Notes: generated from the sequence alone by a model not told the origin. Counted from the stretch's first letter, positions 38,853 to 48,325 are shown. The stretch is DNA of 64,000 nt from Brucella grignonensis (GCF_002252505.1 NZ_NNRL01000157.1:372001-436000); one strand, 5' to 3'. Numbers and translations are program-made.

Positions 38853-39889
38853 TCGCTCGCCTGCTCAAAAAACTCAAAAGACTAGCGCCCCAGCTTGCGG
38901 CCCTTACGGTGATTCTTGCCATAAACACAATCATTTCGCCGGGATTTCTGGATATTTCATTTCAAAATGGGCGCCTCTATGGAAGCCTGATCGATATTCT
39001 GGTACGCGCAGCGCCTGTTGCCATTCTCGCAATCGGCATGACACTGGTGATCGCCACGCGTGGCATTGATCTATCCGTGGGCGCAGTGATGGCGATAAGC
39101 GGCGCCTGCGCCGCTTCACTCGTTGTCTCTGGCTATCCGCTCGCAATTGTCATTCCCGTAGCACTCGGCGTTGGCCTTCTATGTGGGTTGTGGAACGGTT
39201 TTCTGGTTGCGGTCTTCGACATTCAACCGATCATCGCGACACTCATTCTGATGGTTGCAGGACGCGGCATTGCTCAGCTCATCACCGAAGGTGCGATCCT
39301 CACCTTCAATAGTGATTCTTTCGCGGCGCTTGGTTCAGGCTCGCTGCTTGGTATCCCCATTCCAGTGCTGATCTGGCTACTTGCTGGCATCGTCGTCGGT
39401 ATCGCAGTGCGTTCAAGTGCACTCGGATTTCTTATCGAGGCAACCGGCATCAATCGCCGCGCAGCCATGCTCGCCGGAGTAAAAGCGCGTTTTCTTCTAT
39501 TCAGCGTCTATGCTGTTTCAGGTGTCGGTGCGGCACTCGCAGGCTTGATCGCCACTGCTGATATTCGCGGTGCGGATGCCAACAATGCAGGCCTCTGGCT
39601 TGAACTCGACGCCATTCTCGCTGTCGTTATTGGCGGCACATCATTGAATGGCGGGCGTTTCTCGATCATGGCCTCGCTGCTTGGCGCGCTCATCATCCAG
39701 TCGATCAATACCGGCATTCTGATGGCGGGTTTCCCCCCGGAATTCAACCTGATCATCAAGGCGGGCATCATCATTGTCGTGCTGACATTCCAGTCACCGG
39801 CGATTGTCAACCTGATCGCTTTCCTGCGTTCTGAACGCAAAGACAATACCGCCAAAGCGACACATCACAACCAGCAGGGAGCACAATAA
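38849..39889 (+). CDS. ytfT: galactofuranose-type ABC transporter permease 1
   Basis: This 346-residue ribose/galactose-family permease has about nine hydrophobic segments. GMTLVIATRGIDLSVGAVMAISGA and ATGINRRAAMLAGV are conserved loops. Its TAA overlaps the ATG of yjfF by one base. Two distinct permeases are a hallmark of this importer class. Confidence 0.92.
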   Translation: MIARLLKKLKRLAPQLAALTVILAINTIISPGFLDISFQNGRLYGSLIDILVRAAPVAILAIGMTLVIATRGIDLSVGAVMAISGACAASLVVSGYPLAIVIPVALGVGLLCGLWNGFLVAVFDIQPIIATLILMVAGRGIAQLITEGAILTFNSDSFAALGSGSLLGIPIPVLIWLLAGIVVGIAVRSSALGFLIEATGINRRAAMLAGVKARFLLFSVYAVSGVGAALAGLIATADIRGADANNAGLWLELDAILAVVIGGTSLNGGRFSIMASLLGALIIQSINTGILMAGFPPEFNLIIKAGIIIVVLTFQSPAIVNLIAFLRSERKDNTAKATHHNQQGAQ

Positions 39890-40875
39890 TGAGAGTGCTT
39901 CGCAATCTTCCATTTCTGACCACAGTCGGCATTTTTCTGCTCGCCTATGCGATCTGTGTCATCCAGTTTCCAAACATGCTTTCAACGCGGGTCATTGGAA
40001 ATCTGCTGACAGATAACGCCTTTCTCGGCATTGCTGCGGTTGGGATGACTTTTGTTATCATCTCCGGTGGGATCGACCTGTCCGTTGGATCGGTTATCGC
40101 TTTCACCAGCGTTTTTGTGGCGGTCCTTGTCGGTCAGCTAGGCGTACATCCTCTTGTGGCCTTCGGCCTTGTTCTGGTGCTTGCCGCTCTTTTTGGCGCG
40201 TGGATGGGCATGATGATCCATTACCTCGGAATCCCGCCATTCGTGGCAACGCTGGCAGGCATGTTTTTGGCACGCGGCGCGGCCTTCCTCATCTCGACAC
40301 AATCCGTGCCGATCTCACACCCATTCCTCGATACGCTTCAGGGGCTTTATTTCCGACTTCCAGGCGGCGGCAGACTGACGTTTATCGCAATGGTGATGCT
40401 GGCCGTCTTTATCATCGGCGGTATTATCGCGCATCGCACTCGCTTTGGTGCTAATATTTATGCACTTGGCGGCAATCAGCAATCAGCAGAACTGATGGGC
40501 GTACCCGTCGGTCGCACAACAATCGGCATCTATACGATGTCCGGTGTGCTTTCGGGTCTCGCTGGCATTGTCTATACGCTCTACACTTCTTCTGGCTATT
40601 CGCTGGCAACCGTCGGCGTAGAACTTGATGCCATTGCTTCGGTGGTTATCGGTGGAACACTTCTAACCGGCGGCGCAGGACTTGTGGCGGGCACTTTTGT
40701 CGGCATTCTGATCCAAGGTCTGATACAGACCTATATTGTTTTCGACGGCACGCTGTCTTCCTGGTGGACGAAAATCGCAATCGGTATATTGCTGTTCCTG
40801 TTCATTGCGCTACAGCGGGGACTTGTCTGGTTTGCGGATTTGAGGCTAGCTCGCCAACGTATGAAGGAGGCCTGA
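39889..40875 (+). CDS. yjfF: galactofuranose-type ABC transporter permease 2
   Basis: This 328-residue permease, paralogous to ytfT, has [24 protein letters not shown] and GGNQQSAELMGVPVG. It probably forms a heterodimer with YtfT. The last codons contain AAGGAGG, the ribosome site for the next gene. Confidence 0.92.
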   Translation: MRVLRNLPFLTTVGIFLLAYAICVIQFPNMLSTRVIGNLLTDNAFLGIAAVGMTFVIISGGIDLSVGSVIAFTSVFVAVLVGQLGVHPLVAFGLVLVLAALFGAWMGMMIHYLGIPPFVATLAGMFLARGAAFLISTQSVPISHPFLDTLQGLYFRLPGGGRLTFIAMVMLAVFIIGGIIAHRTRFGANIYALGGNQQSAELMGVPVGRTTIGIYTMSGVLSGLAGIVYTLYTSSGYSLATVGVELDAIASVVIGGTLLTGGAGLVAGTFVGILIQGLIQTYIVFDGTLSSWWTKIAIGILLFLFIALQRGLVWFADLRLARQRMKEA

Positions 40876-40876
40876 A

Positions 40877-41602
40877 TTGGGATTGCTGGAAACGGCTATA
40901 ACGGGGCGTAAACGCCATAACAGCCACTCAGTTGTCGTGGGCGAGCTTGGTCGTGGCATCGTGGCAGGTACCATCCCCGAAGGCTCGATCCTGCCGGGCG
41001 ATAACGAACTCTCGTTGCGTTTTGGCGTTTCCCGCACTGTTCTGCGTGAAGCGATGAAGACCCTTGCCGCAAAACGTCTCATTGAAGCCAAAGCTAAGGT
41101 CGGCACCCGCGTTCTAGGTCGCGCAAGCTGGAACTTCTTTGATCCCGATGTGCTGACATGGCGCTTTGAGGCGGGTTTTGATGAAGTCTTTGTCGATCAC
41201 CTCGCAGAAATGCGTATGGCGCTCGAGCCCGCAGCTGCCGCTGCAGCAGCCGAACGGGCAACGAGCGATGAACTCATTGAACTCTATGCCTTGGCTGCAA
41301 AATTCGATGATCCCGCGCATACACCGGAATCGATTGCCAAGGTCGATCTCGAGTTTCATCTGGCCATTGCGCGTATGTCTGGCAACCCATTCATGCGCTC
41401 GGTCAGCGGCTTGATCGAAGCAGCGCTCGCCATCTCATTCCAGCTATCCTCACCAGCAACCTCCCCTGAAGGCATCGCGGAATGCGCTGCTAATCATCTG
41501 CGTATCGCCCATGCCATCGCATCACGCGATCGTCAGAAAGCTCGTGCCGCAATGGAAAGTGTCATCACTCTTGGCGTCGAGCGCATCCGCGTTGCGATAT
41601 AA
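40877..41602 (+). CDS. GntR/FCD family regulator of sugar uptake
   Basis: This 241-residue protein has an N-terminal winged helix (about 15-75, GELGRGIVAGTIPEGSILPGDNELSLRFGVSRTVLREAMKTLA in family order) and a helical FCD effector domain with metal-binding His in FHLAIARMSGN. The start is TTG 40877, set by AAGGAGG (40864-40870) inside yjfF; only one base separates the genes. It resembles DgoR-like regulators of galactonate metabolism and probably controls one or both flanking sugar operons. Confidence 0.88.
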   Translation: MGLLETAITGRKRHNSHSVVVGELGRGIVAGTIPEGSILPGDNELSLRFGVSRTVLREAMKTLAAKRLIEAKAKVGTRVLGRASWNFFDPDVLTWRFEAGFDEVFVDHLAEMRMALEPAAAAAAAERATSDELIELYALAAKFDDPAHTPESIAKVDLEFHLAIARMSGNPFMRSVSGLIEAALAISFQLSSPATSPEGIAECAANHLRIAHAIASRDRQKARAAMESVITLGVERIRVAI

Positions 41603-41610
41603 TCGGCTTG

Positions 41611-42033
41611 TTACGAAACCTTCAGATCAAACTTCGGATCGCCGCGTAACGTATTGCTGACGGTGCATATTTCCTCGGCCATCTCCGCAAGACGATGTTT
41701 TTCGTCTTCGGTCAGGTCGCCATCAAAATGGAATGTTATATCGAATCGCTCGATGCGCGATGGGCCTTCATGCGCCTTATCACCCTTCACTTCCACCCGA
41801 ACATCCGTGAGTTTCTCACGCAATTCGAGTTTGGTGGCAGCAATGCGCGCACTCAGCGCCATGCAGGCAGCAACGGATGCATAGATCAGGTCAAGCGGAT
41901 TAAAACCCGCCTGACTGACGCTCGTTACAAGCTCCACCGTGCCGCCTGTCGGCGTTGTAATCGTTGGAAGCTTGCCATGCGGCATGTCCGCAACTGCACC
42001 GGTTTCACGGGTTCTAACCTTCAACTCACTCAT
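41611..42033 (-). CDS. OsmC family protein
   Basis: This encodes 140 residues of the OsmC/Ohr fold. The family Cys sits in [16 protein letters not shown] (helix 2), and a second near VSNTLRGDP. OsmC-type proteins reduce organic hydroperoxides or have unknown thiol functions. The ATG at 42033 overlaps the D-aminopeptidase stop by four bases; the longer frame lies within that gene. It converges with the GntR gene with only eight bases between them and no terminator. Confidence 0.85.
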   Translation of the reverse strand: MSELKVRTRETGAVADMPHGKLPTITTPTGGTVELVTSVSQAGFNPLDLIYASVAACMALSARIAATKLELREKLTDVRVEVKGDKAHEGPSRIERFDITFHFDGDLTEDEKHRLAEMAEEICTVSNTLRGDPKFDLKVS

Positions 42034-43592
42034 GGCTGAACTCTCCTGTATTCGACACCGCGTGCAAGCCAGCAGCCGACACTCACATCTGTTATCGCCT
42101 CCCTGTCGTCGCGACGGAAAACAAGTTTCCATTCACCGGGCGACGGCGCATCCAGTGAGCGTTGCACCGGCAACAGCCAGACATCCGCGCCAGCACTATA
42201 AAGTGGATACATATCGCTCTTGCCAAGGAAACCTTCGAAAGCACCATAGATCGCGCCACCTTCAGAAACGAGCAAAAGATCGGCATTGAGCTCGTCACTG
42301 TGATAGCGGCCAATGATGTCCTGCCTGGCCTCGCCCTCGATGCGATCCATCGTCAGGCAGAGATTTTCGTCTTCACGAGCAAGCGCAATCACATCGCCAT
42401 CGCGCCGGATCGTTGTCATGGACGAACGCGCTTCGTTCGCGCTCACCACATCCATCATTTCCGGTCCTGTGCCAAAACGTGCCTTCAAGCGACCGCGTCC
42501 AGCATCTTCAAGGCTCAGAACGAGGCCTGTGTCCTCACACAACCATAAACCGAACCAGACTGCATCTGCTTCCACGCGCTGCGATTCAGAAGGTGAAACA
42601 CCCAAAGCGATATTCATCAATTTGAAAGCAACGTCGGAAGCCCCGCCTTCAAAGTTGAACATGGCAATCGTCGATAACCGCTCATCAGCACAATGCCAGC
42701 GCTGACAACGCCAACCGCGAAGAGCGCCGCCATGGCCAGTCAGCCTCTTACCACCTGTTTCCTCAAATTTGAGACCGAAGCCATAAGGCGCATTCGCACC
42801 ATCGATGAATGTTTGCGGCCCACTCAAACGGCGATACAAGCCGGTCTCATCGCGCCGCGTTGCATCGATAAATTGCTCCCAGGCGATCATGTCATCAAGG
42901 GACGCGCAGATACCAGCGTCCCCCATCCAGTGAAGGCGATTAGTCGCGGGCAGGAAGCCACGCACAGTATCACCCTCATATCCGGTGCATTCATTGAAGA
43001 GTGCTGTATCCGGGATCAATTCGGCTGTCTTCATGCCCGCAGGCTTGAAAATGCGTTCGGACAAAAGTTCGATCAACGTGCGTCCGGTATGGGCTTCGAT
43101 GAGGTCCGCCAGAATACGGAAATTGCCGTTGCAGTAGGAATAGTGCGAGCCCGGTTCAAAATGCGTGGTTTTCAATCGTCGCAGCAGGCTCTGCGCATGT
43201 TCAGGCAAAAACACGGCTTCAGGATCCGCACCGCACAAAACCGTCAGTGCCCAATAATCGCGCAAACCTGACTGGTTGTTGCAAAGATCACGAGTGCTCG
43301 GGCGCTCTTCTTCGAACTTGTCGAGATAGGCTGCCAAAGCATCGTCCAGCAATTCCGGTTCACCAACAGCGTCAAGCAACACGCCACAAGTGAATTGCTT
43401 GCTGATTGAGCAAATCGGCATCCGCGTTTCTGCGGTCATCACCTGCCGCGTAGCAAGATCGGCAAAGCCCCAAGCGTGTCGCAGAACAACCTCACCATCC
43501 TTGACGACGGCAACAACGCCGCCCGGACCTTTGTAATTTTGGGGAATGTGACGAACAAAGGCTTCAAGGGCGGACGTATCAAACTTGGACAT
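42030..43592 (-). CDS. dap: D-aminopeptidase (DAP), serine penicillin-recognising family
   Basis: This 520-residue enzyme is near-full-length similar to the characterised Ochrobactrum anthropi D-aminopeptidase, which releases N-terminal D-residues (D-Ala, D-Ser, D-Thr, Gly) from peptides and amides. The beta-lactamase-like catalytic S62-x-x-K65 in CSISK and Y153-S/C-N155 in YSYCN are intact, followed by two C-terminal antiparallel beta-barrel domains. Start ATG 43592 gives the known length. It ends by overlapping OsmC. This gene is the strongest taxonomic marker in the window. Confidence 0.96.
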   Translation of the reverse strand: MSKFDTSALEAFVRHIPQNYKGPGGVVAVVKDGEVVLRHAWGFADLATRQVMTAETRMPICSISKQFTCGVLLDAVGEPELLDDALAAYLDKFEEERPSTRDLCNNQSGLRDYWALTVLCGADPEAVFLPEHAQSLLRRLKTTHFEPGSHYSYCNGNFRILADLIEAHTGRTLIELLSERIFKPAGMKTAELIPDTALFNECTGYEGDTVRGFLPATNRLHWMGDAGICASLDDMIAWEQFIDATRRDETGLYRRLSGPQTFIDGANAPYGFGLKFEETGGKRLTGHGGALRGWRCQRWHCADERLSTIAMFNFEGGASDVAFKLMNIALGVSPSESQRVEADAVWFGLWLCEDTGLVLSLEDAGRGRLKARFGTGPEMMDVVSANEARSSMTTIRRDGDVIALAREDENLCLTMDRIEGEARQDIIGRYHSDELNADLLLVSEGGAIYGAFEGFLGKSDMYPLYSAGADVWLLPVQRSLDAPSPGEWKLVFRRDDREAITDVSVGCWLARGVEYRRVQP

Positions 43593-43637
43593 GATCGACT
43601 CAAGACTCACAAAAAAATCAATGCGTGACAAGAACCA

Positions 43638-44444
43638 TCATTTTACCCGATCTATCAAGGCCATAGCCGCGTGCGGATTATGCGCCTTATGGCCGCTGAT
43701 GACATAGAGATAGACATCGCGGGCCACATTATCGGGCGTTGGCGGCTTAATTGTTTTAAGACTGTCGGGTACATGTCCTACCGCAATTGCCCTGGCTCGC
43801 TCTGCCCAATGATCAAGTGCGGCTTCACTGTAACCGAGCTTCTTGTCTTCCTGCGTACCCATGACGCGCAGATAGGCGAAAGGCGCTGTCATGTCGGCAA
43901 TTTCGACAAATTTGCTGTCACCCGCAATTACAACCGCCACGCCATATTCCCGCAGCAGTGCAATGAAATCTGGCGAGTTGAAACTGTCGTGACGCACTTC
44001 GACAGCATGGCGCAGATCGCGCCCATCGACACGTTTTGGCAGAAGCTTGAGGAAAGCTTCAAAGTCGGCTAAATCGAATTTCTTCGTGCCCATGAACTGC
44101 CAGTTTATGACGCCGAGCTTGTCTTTCAGCTCAAGAAGACCGCCAGTTATGAATTTCTCGATGCCCTCGCCTGCTTCAGCCAGAACCCGTCGATTGGTCG
44201 AAAAGCGCGGCGCTTTCAATGAGAAGACAAAACCTTCAGGCGTCTCATCATGCCACTTGGCGAAAGTCGTCGGCTTCTGGGGGCCGTAATAGGTGCTGTT
44301 GATTTCGATGGAGGTCAGCTTGCTTGAAGCGTATTCGAGCTGGCGCTTTTTGGAGAGCTTTTCCGGATAAAAACTCTGATCCCATTCCTCAAAAGCCCAA
44401 CCGCCAATACCCACACGGATTTTGCCTGAATTTTTCTGACTCAT
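43638..44444 (-). CDS. DUF72 (YecE-like) protein
   Basis: This 268-residue protein of the DUF72 TIM-barrel-like family has typical patterns VGIGGWAFEEWDQSFYP, SSKLTSIEINSTYYG, FSLKAPRFSTNRR and EVRHDSF. The biochemical function of the family is unknown. GGAG lies close to the ATG at 44444; an ATG at 44453 is a less well placed alternative. It precedes dap in the same direction by 45 bases. Confidence 0.85.
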   Translation of the reverse strand: MSQKNSGKIRVGIGGWAFEEWDQSFYPEKLSKKRQLEYASSKLTSIEINSTYYGPQKPTTFAKWHDETPEGFVFSLKAPRFSTNRRVLAEAGEGIEKFITGGLLELKDKLGVINWQFMGTKKFDLADFEAFLKLLPKRVDGRDLRHAVEVRHDSFNSPDFIALLREYGVAVVIAGDSKFVEIADMTAPFAYLRVMGTQEDKKLGYSEAALDHWAERARAIAVGHVPDSLKTIKPPTPDNVARDVYLYVISGHKAHNPHAAMALIDRVK

Positions 44445-44555
44445 TTTCTCCATACCTCCCCGACATGAGTTCATGAGCGTTGCTCATCATGTTTAAGCTG
44501 TATTCATACCGTCCACTATGCTGTTATCTCTAATGCGTTTGTGAGGAGGAAACAA

Positions 44556-45722
44556 ATGTCAGAAACAAAAGATCCGATCGTTATTGCCAGTGCGGTACGA
44601 ACACCGATCGGAAGTTTTCAGGGAGCGCTTAAGGGAGAGAGTGCAACAGCCCTGGGCGCTGTTACGATCAAGGAAGCAGTCAGCCGCGCCAAGCTCAACC
44701 CGGATCAAATTGACGAAGTGCTTATGGGCTGCGTATTGCCCGCAGGGCTGGGACAGGCACCCGGACGTCAGGCCGCAATTCATTCCGGTCTCCCTCAGAC
44801 TGTGCCCTGTTCGACCATCAACAAGGTCTGCGGTTCAGGCATGAAGACCGTCATGCTGGGTGCCGATCTCATTTCAGCAGGAAGTGCGGAAGTTGTGGTT
44901 GCAGGCGGGATGGAAAGCATGACCAATGCGCCATATCTGCTTGAAAAGGCGCGTGGCGGCTATCGCATGGGCCATGGCAAAATCTACGATCACATGTTCC
45001 TCGACGGTCTTGAAGACGCCTATGACAAAGGCCGCGCCATGGGAACATTCGCGGAAGAAACCGCAGACCATTACCAGTTCACGCGTCAGCAGCAGGACGA
45101 ATTCGCATTACGCTCACTCGCGCGCGCGCTCAAAGCCACCGAGGCAGGCTATTTCGCAAATGAACTGATCGGTGTTGCAGAGCTTGATCGCGATGAGCAG
45201 CCAACCCGCGCCAAGCCTGAAAAAATACCAAACCTCAAGCCGGCCTTCCGCGAAGGCGGCACGGTTACAGCTGCCAATTCCTCATCGATTTCAGATGGTG
45301 CGGCATCCCTCACCCTGATGCGCCTGTCCAAAGCTGAAAAACTCGGAGCTGAACCGCTCGCCATTATTCGTGGTCACGCAAGCCACGCACAGCAGCCCGC
45401 TTTGTTCACCACCGCACCAATTTTTGCGATGAAGAAACTCTTCAACAAAACCGGCTGGAATGCGCGCGAGGTTGATTTGTTTGAAATCAATGAAGCTTTC
45501 GCTGTTGTTGTTATGGCTGCAATGCAGGAACTCGACCTTCCCGCCGACAAGGTGAATATCCATGGCGGTGCCTGCGCTATGGGCCATCCGATTGGCTGCT
45601 CTGGCGCACGCATCATCGTCACGCTGCTTCACGCCATGAAGCAGAACGATCTTAAGCGTGGCATGGCTTCAGTCTGTATCGGTGGCGGCGAAGCAACTGC
45701 CATTGCAGTTGAGACAATCTGA
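44556..45722 (+). CDS. acyl-CoA thiolase (acetyl-CoA C-acyltransferase)
   Basis: This is a 388-residue thiolase. The nucleophile is C92 (INKVCGSGMK), with the His of GHPIGCSG (H344) and the C374 CIGGG loop completing the active site. It either condenses two acetyl-CoA or splits 3-oxoacyl-CoA. GAGGAGG precedes ATG 44556; a GTG at 44541 is rejected. It heads a unit with an SDR dehydrogenase and a TPP enzyme. A degradative role (3-oxoacyl-CoA or 2-methylacetoacetyl-CoA cleavage) fits that context better than polyhydroxybutyrate synthesis, as no phaB/phaC follows. Confidence 0.88.
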   Translation: MSETKDPIVIASAVRTPIGSFQGALKGESATALGAVTIKEAVSRAKLNPDQIDEVLMGCVLPAGLGQAPGRQAAIHSGLPQTVPCSTINKVCGSGMKTVMLGADLISAGSAEVVVAGGMESMTNAPYLLEKARGGYRMGHGKIYDHMFLDGLEDAYDKGRAMGTFAEETADHYQFTRQQQDEFALRSLARALKATEAGYFANELIGVAELDRDEQPTRAKPEKIPNLKPAFREGGTVTAANSSSISDGAASLTLMRLSKAEKLGAEPLAIIRGHASHAQQPALFTTAPIFAMKKLFNKTGWNAREVDLFEINEAFAVVVMAAMQELDLPADKVNIHGGACAMGHPIGCSGARIIVTLLHAMKQNDLKRGMASVCIGGGEATAIAVETI

Positions 45723-45731
45723 GGGGGCATT

Positions 45732-46496
45732 ATGGATATTGAAGGAAAAATCGCCATCGTCAGCGGTGGTGCATCGGGTCTTGGCGCCGCAACCGCGCGG
45801 GCATTGGCTGCCAAAGGCGCAAAAATTGCACTCCTCGACTTCAACATCGATGGTGCCAATACGGTCGCTTCTGAGATTGGCGGCATCGCCATTCAATGCG
45901 ACGTCTCGGATGCAGCAAGTGCGGAAGCGGCATTTCAGATCATCAGCGAAAAGCTTGGAACACCATATATTCTGGTGAATTGTGCAGGCGTTGCCCCGGC
46001 AAAGAAAATGCTGGCTCGCGACGGCAGCGTGATGCCGCTCGATGATTTCCGCCGTGCTGTTGAAATCAACCTCATCGGCTCGTTCAATCTGTTGCGGCTG
46101 TTTGCAGATATCGCATCCAAGAATGACGCCCTGCCAACCGGCGAGCGCGGCGTTGTCATCAACACCGCCTCTGTTGCGGCTTTTGACGGTCAGATTGGTC
46201 AGACAGCTTATGCTGCATCCAAAGGCGGTGTCGTGGGCCTGACACTACCGGCTGCGCGTGAACTGGCACCGCTTGGCATTAGGGTTTGCGCCATCGCACC
46301 CGGTATTTTTGAAACCCCAATGCTCAAAGGCCTGCCGCAACCCGCACAGGATGCGCTTGGGAAGCTGGTTCCTTTCCCCCCACGTCTGGGTCGACCAGAC
46401 GAATATGCGGCCCTCGCACTGCATATTATCGAAAACAGCATGCTCAACGGCGAAACCATAAGGCTCGATGGTGCGCTGCGTATGCCTCCGAAATAG
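45732..46496 (+). CDS. short-chain dehydrogenase, 3-hydroxyacyl-CoA type (HSD17B10-like)
   Basis: This 254-residue SDR has SGGASGLGAATARALAAKGA (NAD site, residues 11-30), S147 and Y160-x3-K164 catalytic residues, and an HSD17B10-like acyl-CoA pattern (APAKKMLARDG insertion, PLGIRVCAIAPGIFETPML). Such enzymes oxidise 3-hydroxyacyl-CoA or 2-methyl-3-hydroxybutyryl-CoA. It follows the thiolase by nine bases with GAGGGGG upstream, so the two probably act in sequence. Its TAG stop runs into AGCGCATATGCGC. Confidence 0.87.
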   Translation: MDIEGKIAIVSGGASGLGAATARALAAKGAKIALLDFNIDGANTVASEIGGIAIQCDVSDAASAEAAFQIISEKLGTPYILVNCAGVAPAKKMLARDGSVMPLDDFRRAVEINLIGSFNLLRLFADIASKNDALPTGERGVVINTASVAAFDGQIGQTAYAASKGGVVGLTLPAARELAPLGIRVCAIAPGIFETPMLKGLPQPAQDALGKLVPFPPRLGRPDEYAALALHIIENSMLNGETIRLDGALRMPPK

Positions 46497-46497
46497 A

Positions 46498-46509
46498 GCG
46501 CATATGCGC
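46498..46509. repeat. short palindrome at SDR stop codon
   Basis: GCGCATATGCGC is a perfect 12-bp palindrome starting two bases after the SDR stop. The TAGAGCGCAT context matches the left end of the modular repeat family, so it may be a decayed copy. Confidence 0.5.
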
Positions 46510-46541
46510 CAAAGTCTTTCAGACATTTTGAGAGTAGGGAA

Positions 46542-48236
46542 ATGCACAAATCCACAACCAACAGCAACATGCGGACCGGCGGTCAGATATTGGTGGATGC
46601 GCTCGGCATTCACGGCGTCGACCGCGTTTTCTGCGTGCCCGGCGAAAGCTATCTTGCAGCCCTCGATGCCTTTCACGATGTCAGCGACGAGATTGACCTC
46701 ATCGTCTGCCGCCAGGAAGGTGGGGCAGCCTATATGGCTGATGCATACGGCAAGCTAACCGGAAAACCCGGCATCTGCTTTGTCACGCGCGGCCCCGGCG
46801 CAACCAATGCCTCCGTCGGCGTTCATACAGCCTTTCAGGATTCCACGCCGATGCTTCTGTTCATCGGACAGGTGGCAAGCGATCAGGTGGAACGCGAGGC
46901 ATTTCAGGAAGTTGATTATCGCCGCATGTTCGGTCAGATGGCCAAATGGGTAGTGCAGATCGATGATGCCGCCCGCATCCCGGAACTAGTCAGCCAAGCT
47001 TTCCACCGTGCAGTCAATGGACGCCCCGGTCCTGTCGTCATCGCCCTTCCCGAAGATATGCTGACATCGCACGCAACTGTCAGTGATGCACCGGCTTACA
47101 AGCATGTCGAGATGCATCCGGGAAGCGATCAGTTACAGGACATGAGATCGCTTCTCGAAAAAGCCGAGCGGCCATTAATGATCGTTGGTGGCGGTGGTTG
47201 GAATGCGCAAGCCGTCCACGACCTGCAAAGATTTGCAGAAAACATGTCCTTGCCGGTAGCTGCGTCTTTCCGCTGTCAGGATATGTTCGACAATACCCAC
47301 CCGCTCTATGCGGGCGAAATGGGCACATCGATCAGCCCGAAACTCGCCGCCCGCGTCAAAGACTCGGACCTTTTGCTGGTCGTGGGCGCGCGCCTTGGTG
47401 AAATGACCACGCAAGGCTATGAGCTGGTCAACATTCCGGTCCCAAAGCAAAAGCTCATCCACGTCCATTCGGGAGCTGAAGAGCTTGGTCGCGTCTATCA
47501 TGCAGATATTCCGATCAATGCCAGCATGCCCGCTTTCACAAAGGCGGCAGCAAAACTTTCTCCAATCAGCAACCCAGGCTGGAAGTCATGGGCGGAAAGC
47601 GCGAATGCCGATTATCGCGACAATCTGAAAACGCCGACAATTCCCGGCACTGTTCAGATGGGTGAGATTATGGAATGGTTGCGCGATCGCCTGCCAAAAG
47701 ACACCATCATCACCAATGGTGCCGGCAATTATTCGGCATGGCCGCATCGCTTCTTTCAATATCGCAGTTATCGCAGCCAGCTGGCTCCGACCAACGGCTC
47801 CATGGGTTATGGCGTGCCGGCAGCAGTTGCGGCCAAGCTGACTGCACCCGAAAGAACCGTTGTCGCATTCGCCGGTGACGGCTGTTTTCTGATGAATGGT
47901 CAGGAACTTGCCACCGCCGCGCAGTACGGTGCCAATGCGATTTTCATTGTCGTGAATAACGGCATGTATGGCACGATCCGTATGCATCAGGAACGCACTT
48001 ATCCGGGTCGCGTTTCAGGCACAGGCCTCGCAAATCCCGACTTTGCAGCGCTTGCCCGCGCCTATGGACTGCACGGCGAAACGGTAGAAAAGACAGCTGA
48101 CTTTGCAGGCGCATTCCAGCGCTGCGAGCAATCTGGCAAACCAGCTCTCATCGAAATCCGCATCGATCCGGAAGCACTTTCACCCAAAATGACACTGAGC
48201 CAAATGCGTGAACAGGGACTGGCAAAACAGCGCTAG
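46542..48236 (+). CDS. thiamine diphosphate-dependent enzyme (acetolactate synthase-like)
   Basis: This 564-residue TPP enzyme has catalytic E59 (CRQEGG), RGPGATNA, a central FAD/nucleotide-like domain and the TPP-Mg site GDG...NN (AGDGCFLMNG to VVNNGMYG, about residues 444-475). It belongs to the broad acetolactate synthase/decarboxylase group but has no small regulatory subunit nearby, arguing against BCAA biosynthesis. A 2-oxo acid decarboxylase or carboligase is more likely; the substrate is unknown. It is probably cotranscribed with thiolase and SDR, with a weak GGG upstream. Confidence 0.85.
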   Translation: MHKSTTNSNMRTGGQILVDALGIHGVDRVFCVPGESYLAALDAFHDVSDEIDLIVCRQEGGAAYMADAYGKLTGKPGICFVTRGPGATNASVGVHTAFQDSTPMLLFIGQVASDQVEREAFQEVDYRRMFGQMAKWVVQIDDAARIPELVSQAFHRAVNGRPGPVVIALPEDMLTSHATVSDAPAYKHVEMHPGSDQLQDMRSLLEKAERPLMIVGGGGWNAQAVHDLQRFAENMSLPVAASFRCQDMFDNTHPLYAGEMGTSISPKLAARVKDSDLLLVVGARLGEMTTQGYELVNIPVPKQKLIHVHSGAEELGRVYHADIPINASMPAFTKAAAKLSPISNPGWKSWAESANADYRDNLKTPTIPGTVQMGEIMEWLRDRLPKDTIITNGAGNYSAWPHRFFQYRSYRSQLAPTNGSMGYGVPAAVAAKLTAPERTVVAFAGDGCFLMNGQELATAAQYGANAIFIVVNNGMYGTIRMHQERTYPGRVSGTGLANPDFAALARAYGLHGETVEKTADFAGAFQRCEQSGKPALIEIRIDPEALSPKMTLSQMREQGLAKQR

Positions 48237-48278
48237 CGCATCGGCCCTAAAATCGTAATCGATTTTAGGGCCGATGCG
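48237..48278. repeat. perfect 19-bp palindrome after TPP enzyme gene
   Basis: CGCATCGGCCCTAAAATCG and its exact complement CGATTTTAGGGCCGATGCG flank a TAAT loop, one base after the stop. There is no T run, so it is not a classic terminator; it may stabilise the 3' end or be a variant of the dispersed repeat. Confidence 0.8.
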
Positions 48279-48293
48279 TAGATTCAATAGTTG

Positions 48294-48325
48294 AGAGCAT
48301 GTCTCCCAAAAGTGGAGCCGGTTTA
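48294..48325. repeat. partial dispersed repeat
   Basis: AGAGCATGTCTCCCAAAAGT followed by GGAGCCGGTTT matches the left arm of the repeat family (AGAGCATN4CCAAAAGTG...CGGTTTT), truncated at the right. Confidence 0.6.

Noticed and set aside
44556-46496. thiolase and SDR as phaA-phaB for polyhydroxybutyrate
   Set aside because: The SDR matches HSD17B10-like rather than PhaB-type reductase patterns, and no phaC is adjacent.
46542-48236. TPP enzyme as biosynthetic acetolactate synthase (ilvB)
   Set aside because: There is no ilvN or ilvC next to it and the neighbours are catabolic; a decarboxylase or lyase role is more likely.
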